Origin: Lachnospiraceae bacterium
Lineage (GTDB): Bacteria; Bacillota; Clostridia; Lachnospirales; Lachnospiraceae
Assembly (NCBI GenBank): GCA_910575835.1
Contig: CAJTGB010000043.1
Location: forward strand, 1-36,814
Length of the DNA stretch: 36,814 nucleotides
Reading direction: 5' to 3'
Below the pieces are notes generated by a model. The model made no database searches and was not told the origin of the DNA. It saw only the letters and a program-made list of their open reading frames with translations. Positions 31,615 to 36,814 of the stretch are shown in pieces (positions within the stretch are counted from its first letter, which is position 1; each line of letters opens with the position of its first letter). The position numbers and the translations under genes are program-made.

Positions 31615-33366
31615 TTAATTCACACTTCTCTTCACATAGCTAGTATGAAGCGTCTCATGCGCTTTATGACTGCCCGGTTTCCCGAGATACTCGTCATAGA
31701 GCTTCTTGATCTCTGGATTCTCATGAGACTTACGGATCGTCTTCGCCTCATCGTTGCGGTACAGTACGCCCGCACGGATCCCCCGAACATCCGTAAAGTT
31801 ACGGACATCACCGGATACCTGAGGCTGACCGCCGCCGTTGACACATCCGCCCGGACATCCCATGATCTCAATGAAGTGATAATCTGCCTCGCCTGCCTTC
31901 ACCTTATTCAGCAATTCTCTGGCATTGCCAAGTCCTGAGGCAACCGCAACCTTCACATCCATGCCCGCTACGTTGTAAGATGCTTCCTTGATCCCTTCCG
32001 TTCCGCGGACGTCCGTGAATTCCAGACTTGCAAGTTCTTCGCCTGTCAGCACTTCTACCGCAGTACGAAGGGCCGCCTCCATAACGCCGCCGGTCGCTCC
32101 GAAGATCACTCCGGCTCCTGTAGATTCACCCATCGGATTATCGAATTCTTCGTCTGGAAGCTCTGTGAACTCAATACCGCAGCGCTTGATCATTCTGGCA
32201 AGCTCTCTGGTCGTGATCGCAATGTCCACATCCGGTACGCCCGCTGCGCTCTGGTCGTCTCTTCCGATCTCGAACTTCTTCGCCGTACAAGGCATCACGC
32301 TGACGGATACGATCTTCTTCGGATCGATTCCTTCCTTCTCTGCGAAATAGGTCTTCAGCATCGCGCCGAACATCTGCTGCGGAGACTTGCAGGTTGACAG
32401 ATTCTCCGTCATATCCGGGAAATAATGCTCGCAATATTTGATCCATCCCGGTGAACAGGAAGTGATCATCGGCAATACGCCGCCGTTCTTAACACGGTCG
32501 AGCAATTCTGTTGCCTCTTCCATAATAGTAAGGTCTGCCGCCCAGTCTGTATCGAATACCTTGTCGAATCCGAGCCTTCTCAGCGCTGCCGCCATCTTGC
32601 CTTCCACATCTGTTCCCATAGGATAGCCGAATTCTTCGCCAAGTCCCGCACGGACAGACGGAGCGGTCTGTACTACCACATATTTCTCTGGATCCGCGAT
32701 CGCCTCGATGATCTGGCTTGTATAATCCTTCTCATACAGCGCGCCCGTCGGACAGACAGCGATACACTGACCGCAGGATACACAGCTTGTCTCACCAAGC
32801 CCCATCTCGAATGCCGAGCCGATCATGGTCGCAAATCCGCGGTTATTCGGGCCGATCACGCCGATGCCCTGCGTCTTCTCGCAGACAGCCACGCAGCGGC
32901 GGCATAAGATACACTTGTTATTGTCACGGATCATGTGAGCCGCGGAATCATCCAGCTCATAGTGATTCACCGCGCCTTCATAGAAATCCTCATCATCCAC
33001 GCCATACTCACGGCATAACTGCTGCAGCTCACAATTCCCGCTCCTCACACATGACAGACATTTCTTATCATGATTGGAAAGGAGAAGCTGTAGGGTCTTC
33101 TTCCTGGATTCGATCAGCTTCGGAGTATGGGTGTATACCTCCATCCCTTCATTGATCGGGTGTACGCAGGCAGCCACCAGGTTTCTTGCTCCCTTTACCT
33201 CGACCACGCACATACGGCATGCGCCGATCTCATTGATTTCCTTCAGATAACACAAGGTCGGTATCTTGATTCCTGCAAGGTGCGCTGCTTCAAGGATCGT
33301 AGAGCCTGCAGGAGCGGATACATCAAGACCGTTGATTTTAAGATTAATATTTTCCATATTCTCCAT
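31615..33366 (-). CDS. hydA: [FeFe]-hydrogenase catalytic subunit, NAD-linked type
   Basis: It reduces protons to H2 at the H-cluster. Domains in order: [2Fe-2S] ferredoxin (C39, C50, C53, C67), His/Cys3 [4Fe-4S] (H99, C103, C106, C112), two [4Fe-4S] sites (C152-C162 and C195-C205) and the H domain with all three signatures: TSCSPGW (C304), MPCTAKK (C360) and EIMGCPGGCVNGGGQP (C503, C507). The 583-residue length is typical of subunits working with NuoF/NuoE-like partners. It is the last gene of the operon, 6 bases after the NuoF-like gene, with a GGAGG site. Cytoplasmic; no signal peptide. Maturases are not in the window. Confidence 0.96.
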   Translation of the reverse strand: MENMENINLKINGLDVSAPAGSTILEAAHLAGIKIPTLCYLKEINEIGACRMCVVEVKGARNLVAACVHPINEGMEVYTHTPKLIESRKKTLQLLLSNHDKKCLSCVRSGNCELQQLCREYGVDDEDFYEGAVNHYELDDSAAHMIRDNNKCILCRRCVAVCEKTQGIGVIGPNNRGFATMIGSAFEMGLGETSCVSCGQCIAVCPTGALYEKDYTSQIIEAIADPEKYVVVQTAPSVRAGLGEEFGYPMGTDVEGKMAAALRRLGFDKVFDTDWAADLTIMEEATELLDRVKNGGVLPMITSCSPGWIKYCEHYFPDMTENLSTCKSPQQMFGAMLKTYFAEKEGIDPKKIVSVSVMPCTAKKFEIGRDDQSAAGVPDVDIAITTRELARMIKRCGIEFTELPDEEFDNPMGESTGAGVIFGATGGVMEAALRTAVEVLTGEELASLEFTDVRGTEGIKEASYNVAGMDVKVAVASGLGNARELLNKVKAGEADYHFIEIMGCPGGCVNGGGQPQVSGDVRNFTDVRGIRAGVLYRNDEAKTIRKSHENPEIKKLYDEYLGKPGSHKAHETLHTSYVKRSVN

Positions 33367-33372
33367 CCTCCA

Positions 33373-35163
33373 TTACTCTTTGTAAATTGCACCGAAACGG
33401 CATTTTTCCATACAAGCGCCGCATTTCACGCACTTATCCTGATTGATCACATGCGGTTCTCTTACGGAGCCTGAGATCGCGTCATTCGGACAAGTCCTTG
33501 CACATAAGGTACAACCCTTACACTTGTCTGCGTCGATCTTGTAGGAAAGAAGCGCCTTACACACTCCCGCCGGACACTTCTTGTCAACGATATGCGCTAT
33601 GTATTCGTCCTTAAAGTAACGTAAGGTGGAAAGCACCGGGTTCGGAGCAGTCTGTCCGAGCGCGCACAGGGAATTGGACTTCAGATGTGCCGCCAGATCC
33701 TCCAGCTTATCTAAGTCTTCCATGGTTCCCTGACCGTTGGTGATCTTCTCTAAGATCTCCAGCATACGCCTGGTTCCGATCCGGCACGGCGTACACTTGC
33801 CGCAGGATTCATCTACCGTGAATTCCAGGAAGAACTTCGCAATATCAACCATACAGGTGTCTTCATCCATAACGATCAATCCGCCGGAGCCCATCATGGA
33901 CCCGATGGCGATCAGATTGTCATAATCGATCGGCACGTCAAAATGCTCTGCCGGGATACATCCGCCGGACGGACCGCCGGTCTGAGCCGCCTTAAACTTC
34001 TTCCCGTTCGGGATACCGCCGCCGATCTCCTCTACGATCTCGCGGAGCGTCGTTCCCATCGGGATCTCTACAAGTCCCGTATTCTTAACCTTTCCTCCAA
34101 GGGCGAATACCTTCGTCCCCTTAGACTTCTCTGTTCCCATGGAAGCGAACCAGTCCGCGCCGTTCAAGATGATCTGCGGAATATTCGCCAATGTCTCTAC
34201 GTTATTCAGGATGGTCGGCTTCTGGAACAGACCCTTAAGAGCCGGGAACGGCGGACGCGGACGCGGCTCGCCTCTGTTGCCTTCGATCGAAGTCATAAGC
34301 GCCGTCTCCTCGCCGCAGACGAATGCGCCCGCACCCAGACGAAGCTCAATATCAAAGTCAAATCCTGAATCAAATATATTCTTACCCAGCAGGCCGTACT
34401 CTCTCGCCTGATCAATGGCTATATTCAGTCTCTCAACCGCGATCGGATATTCCGCACGGACATAGATGTACCCTTGCGACGCACCGATAGCATAGCCTGC
34501 GATCGCCATTGCTTCCAATACTACGTGAGGATCGCCTTCCAATACAGAACGGTCCATGAACGCGCCCGGATCGCCCTCGTCTGCGTTACAGCAGACATAC
34601 TTCTGATCGGCCTGATTCGCCGCCGCGAACTTCCACTTAAGCCCTGTTGGGAAGCCTGCTCCCCCGCGCCCGCGAAGCCCGCTGTCTAAGATGATCTGGA
34701 TCACCTCTTCCGGCTTCTTCGACGTCAGCACCGTACCAAGCGCTTCATAGCCGCGTGTTCCGATATATTCCTCGATATCCTCAGGATTGATCACGCCGCA
34801 GTTACGCAGGGCAACCCTGTGCTGCTTCTTATAGAACTGCGTCTCCTGCAGAGGCAATATCTCGTCATTGCCCTTCACTGTCTCATCGTACAGCAGACGT
34901 TTTACAACTCTTCCTTTTAACAAATGTTCGGATACGATCTCCGGGATATCCTCTTCCTTCACCATCGCATAGAAAGAGCCTTCCGGATACACGATCATGA
35001 TCGGCCCTAACGCGCACAGACCAAAACAGCCGGTCTTTACCACACCGACTTCATTCTCCAGTCCGTTTCTCTTAATCTCTTCTTCTAATCTTTCCCTGAT
35101 CTTCTGGCTGCCAGAGGAAGTACATCCTGTTCCACCGCATACCAAGACGTGCGAACGATACAT
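33373..35163 (-). CDS. hydB: NuoF-like NADH-binding subunit of the hydrogenase
   Basis: A 596-residue flavoprotein that takes electrons from NADH. N-terminal thioredoxin-like [2Fe-2S] part (VCGGTGCTSSG, VVKTGCFGLCALGP), FMN/NADH core (GLRGRGGAGFPTGLKWKFA, CNADEGDPGAFMDRSVLEGDPH), a [4Fe-4S] motif ESCGKCTPCRIGTRR, then a C-terminal two-cluster ferredoxin (CKGCTLCARTCPNDAI, CVKCGACMEKCRFGAI). The extra ferredoxin part fits electron-bifurcating or ferredoxin-linked hydrogenases. Fourth in the operon. Start with AGGAGGAAC. Confidence 0.95.
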   Translation of the reverse strand: MYRSHVLVCGGTGCTSSGSQKIRERLEEEIKRNGLENEVGVVKTGCFGLCALGPIMIVYPEGSFYAMVKEEDIPEIVSEHLLKGRVVKRLLYDETVKGNDEILPLQETQFYKKQHRVALRNCGVINPEDIEEYIGTRGYEALGTVLTSKKPEEVIQIILDSGLRGRGGAGFPTGLKWKFAAANQADQKYVCCNADEGDPGAFMDRSVLEGDPHVVLEAMAIAGYAIGASQGYIYVRAEYPIAVERLNIAIDQAREYGLLGKNIFDSGFDFDIELRLGAGAFVCGEETALMTSIEGNRGEPRPRPPFPALKGLFQKPTILNNVETLANIPQIILNGADWFASMGTEKSKGTKVFALGGKVKNTGLVEIPMGTTLREIVEEIGGGIPNGKKFKAAQTGGPSGGCIPAEHFDVPIDYDNLIAIGSMMGSGGLIVMDEDTCMVDIAKFFLEFTVDESCGKCTPCRIGTRRMLEILEKITNGQGTMEDLDKLEDLAAHLKSNSLCALGQTAPNPVLSTLRYFKDEYIAHIVDKKCPAGVCKALLSYKIDADKCKGCTLCARTCPNDAISGSVREPHVINQDKCVKCGACMEKCRFGAIYKE

Positions 35164-35184
35164 AAGTCTTTGTTCCTCCTTTGT

Positions 35185-35559
35185 CTATAATTGCTGAGCC
35201 GCCAGCGTATACTTGGCAACTGCCTGTCCCTGCTTCAGATGGAGCTCGAATACTTCCATCGCCTTCTCAGGGTCCATCTTAATATATGTAACCTTCTCTT
35301 TGCCCGGTTCTATGACCTCTACGATCGGCTCATACTGACACAGTCCGATACATCCGGTCGGAGTCACACTGATCTTCTCTGCCAGAGACTCCTTCTGCAC
35401 CGCGTCGGAAAGAGCAGTCAGCACCGGCCTTGCGCCGCTTGCGATCCCGCAGGTAGCCATACCTACCACGACTCTCGTCTGCGTCTCATTCTCAGAGCGC
35501 ACACCGACCTTGCCCTGATTTCTTTCTCTAATTGCTTTTAATTCTTCCAGAGATTTCAT
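35185..35559 (-). CDS. [2Fe-2S] thioredoxin-like ferredoxin
   Basis: The 124-residue protein has the thioredoxin-like [2Fe-2S] fold: first cysteine in VGMATCGIASGAR, later pair in TPTGCIGLCQYEPIVEV. It is similar to the N-terminal part of NuoF-like subunits and to stand-alone proteins of this operon type in Clostridia. It likely relays electrons or supports assembly. Third in the operon, 21 bases before hydB. Start with AAGGAGGAATT. Confidence 0.88.
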   Translation of the reverse strand: MKSLEELKAIRERNQGKVGVRSENETQTRVVVGMATCGIASGARPVLTALSDAVQKESLAEKISVTPTGCIGLCQYEPIVEVIEPGKEKVTYIKMDPEKAMEVFELHLKQGQAVAKYTLAAQQL

Positions 35560-35629
35560 TCTATCTTAATTCCTCCTTTTTGCAGCGCCCCCTCACCTTC
35601 GTTCGGCGGCAGATCGTCGGAAGACTTCA

Positions 35630-36187
35630 TTACAGTATCCTTCCGGCATTTACTTCTGTTTGATTTGTGTTCAGATATTCTTTGATAAATTTCGACACTT
35701 CCGCGTCGCGAAACGGCAGACCGCCCAATATCTGCTTCATCTCTCTCGTATCTAACACAAATTCCCTCTCATCATATGCATATCTATAGTGAAAATCAAT
35801 TTCTTCATTAAATACTATCAACGTATAGATCGTAGAATTCACATCGCCCAAGGGCATCCTGTCTATATGCGACAGACCGAAAACCGCTTTTACGGCCGTT
35901 CCTTCCCCTTCTTCGGACACGATCTCAAAGCTTCCTCCTGTCCCTTCGGCCGCCTGCTTGAAAAACGGAATCCCAAGCCCTACCTTCCGGGTAGTCCTTG
36001 TTGTAAAAAAAGGATCTGTGACCTTCTCTGCCTGTTCCTTACTCATCCCGCATCCATTATCTCTGATCTCTATCTTCAGCGTGTCCTCTGCGGTATCCGC
36101 CGACACGTCAATCTCTATGTAACTGGCCTTCGCGCGTATAGAATTCTCTGTTACGTCCAGAATATTCAATGCGATCTCCGTCATCAT
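35630..36187 (-). CDS. HATPase-fold ATP-binding protein within the hydrogenase operon
   Basis: A stand-alone GHKL ATPase of 185 residues. N box LDVTENSIRAKAS, G1 box IEIRDNGCGMSKEQ and G2-like TTRTTRKVGLGIPFFKQAAEGTGG are present. No phospho-accepting His domain, sensor or membrane segment is seen, so it is not a full histidine kinase; it may be a protein kinase of the SpoIIAB type or a chaperone-like factor. The last 70 residues are unique. It starts 2 bases after the NuoE-like gene. The same gene order is known in other clostridial hydrogenase operons, but its role is unproven. Confidence 0.85.
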   Translation of the reverse strand: MMTEIALNILDVTENSIRAKASYIEIDVSADTAEDTLKIEIRDNGCGMSKEQAEKVTDPFFTTRTTRKVGLGIPFFKQAAEGTGGSFEIVSEEGEGTAVKAVFGLSHIDRMPLGDVNSTIYTLIVFNEEIDFHYRYAYDEREFVLDTREMKQILGGLPFRDAEVSKFIKEYLNTNQTEVNAGRIL

Positions 36188-36189
36188 AC

Positions 36190-36684
36190 CTATTCATACT
36201 TGGCCAGAATATCGTCAATATCATCCACCGTAAGCCGGCCGTATACCTCGTCGTTGATCATCATAACCGGAGCAAGGCCGCAGGCGCCTACGCAGCGGCA
36301 GGCATCCAGAGAGAACTTGCCGTCTGGAGTACATTCTCCTCCGACGATCCCAAGCTTCTCCATCAGCTTATTATAGATATCCCCGGAACCCTTCACATAG
36401 CAGGCTGTTCCAAGACATACTGATATGCGGTAGCGTCCCTTCGGATTCAAATTAAACTGGGAATAGAATGTGGCAACTCCGTAGATCTTCTCCAGCGGAA
36501 TCCCCGTCTCATCAGAAATGATCTTCTGAACTTCATAAGGCAGATATCCGTAGATATCCTGCGCCCTCTGCATGATCGGCATCAGTGCGCCCTTTTCATC
36601 CTTTAATTCACGGATCATCTCTAACAGTTCTTTCTCCTGAGCTTCTGTTCCATTGAACTGAACTGTAGATTTGTTAGAAAGCAT
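36190..36684 (-). CDS. hydC: NuoE-like [2Fe-2S] subunit of the hydrogenase
   Basis: The 164-residue protein belongs to the NuoE family: helix-rich N-terminus (MLSNKSTVQF, LMPIMQRAQDIYGYLPYEVQKII), GVATFYSQFNLNPKG, and cluster cysteines in SVCLGTACYVKGSG and LDACRCVGACGLAPVMMIND. It carries electrons between the NADH flavin and the iron-sulfur chain. It is the first gene of the five-gene operon and has a GGGAGGTAAATTACTA leader. Normal length. Confidence 0.94.
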   Translation of the reverse strand: MLSNKSTVQFNGTEAQEKELLEMIRELKDEKGALMPIMQRAQDIYGYLPYEVQKIISDETGIPLEKIYGVATFYSQFNLNPKGRYRISVCLGTACYVKGSGDIYNKLMEKLGIVGGECTPDGKFSLDACRCVGACGLAPVMMINDEVYGRLTVDDIDDILAKYE

Positions 36685-36814
36685 TAGTAATTTACCTCCC
36701 TTGGTTATTTATAACTTCTCGGAATCTTCAGCCCTTATTTCTTGGGACTTTCAGAACCTATTTTTCAAAAATCACCCACTTTTTTCTCAAAAACACTTGA
36801 CAAACCAGTCAAAA
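36685..36814 (-). promoter_or_regulatory. Upstream region of the hydrogenase operon with an inverted repeat
   Basis: A short inverted repeat TTGAC-AAACCA-GTCAA at 36797-36812 could be an operator. No clear -35/-10 pair with normal spacing is visible before the window ends, and no good Rex site is seen, so the promoter may lie partly outside. Confidence 0.35.

Noticed and set aside
31318-31938. 206-codon plus-strand frame near hydA
   Set aside because: Two thirds of it is antisense to hydA; the rest is the 45-bp repeat. No ribosome binding site.
36797-36812. Inverted repeat as a Rex (NADH-sensing) operator
   Set aside because: The arms do not match the TTGTGA-type Rex half-site; kept only as an unnamed inverted repeat.

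Overview
Organism. The window looks like a chromosome segment of a Lachnospiraceae-type gut Clostridium (Firmicutes). This rests on strong AGGAGG-type ribosome binding sites, a riboswitch-led riboflavin operon, a five-gene NAD-linked [FeFe]-hydrogenase operon, a YerC/TrpR-like regulator, a DUF1836 protein and an RlmD with a C-terminal extension. The genus is an inference. The core genes are GC-richer than the inserted regions, which are visibly AT-rich.

Layout. 1-3104: left accessory patch on the minus strand. It holds the possible first codons of a gene cut by the window edge, a gene-poor stretch, a terminator, a C-terminally truncated DUF1016/YhcG-type nuclease and an AIPR-family (abortive infection) protein. 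The pair sits directly behind rlmD. 3126-9966: minus-strand housekeeping genes: rlmD, a NYN-LOTUS RNase-like protein, a small acidic membrane protein, pcrA/uvrD and a fused mobA-mobB with a repeat linker. 10004-13936: riboflavin operon ribD-ribE-ribBA-ribH, with promoter, FMN riboswitch and terminator-type hairpins. 13966-18278: MATE transporter, DUF1836 protein (promoter with a perfect palindrome), YerC-like repressor, PHP hydrolase and two small unknown proteins.

18360-31600: a layered integration hotspot at a tRNA-Ala(GGC) gene. An 11.09 kb element (18433-29522) is bounded by 21-bp copies of the tRNA 3' end. It encodes a DUF1643 protein, an XRE regulator, a 49-residue zinc-ribbon protein, a two-helix membrane protein, a 406-residue protein with internal repeats, a three-gene cluster with a paralogous outer pair, an unknown protein, a large primase-helicase replication protein, an Xis-like protein and a tyrosine integrase. 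No capsid, terminase, conjugation or relaxase gene is seen, so it looks like a satellite-like or integrated-plasmid-like island that would depend on others for transfer. Beyond attR lie hairpins, a RelE/ParE toxin-antitoxin pair, a coding remnant, and a second copy of the 287-bp module that follows the tRNA, ending in another tRNA-end fragment. This indicates serial integrations at one site.

31615-36684: the minus-strand hydrogenase operon (NuoE-like, HATPase, [2Fe-2S] protein, NuoF-like, catalytic HydA), which likely couples NADH and ferredoxin oxidation to H2 formation.

Most promising for novelty: the att-linked small-ORF module with a structured leader (two copies); the uncharacterised cargo at 20505-23910; the palindromic elements around the replication block; the short reading frame behind the replicase that ends like an SSB tip; and the AIPR/truncated-DUF1016 pair.
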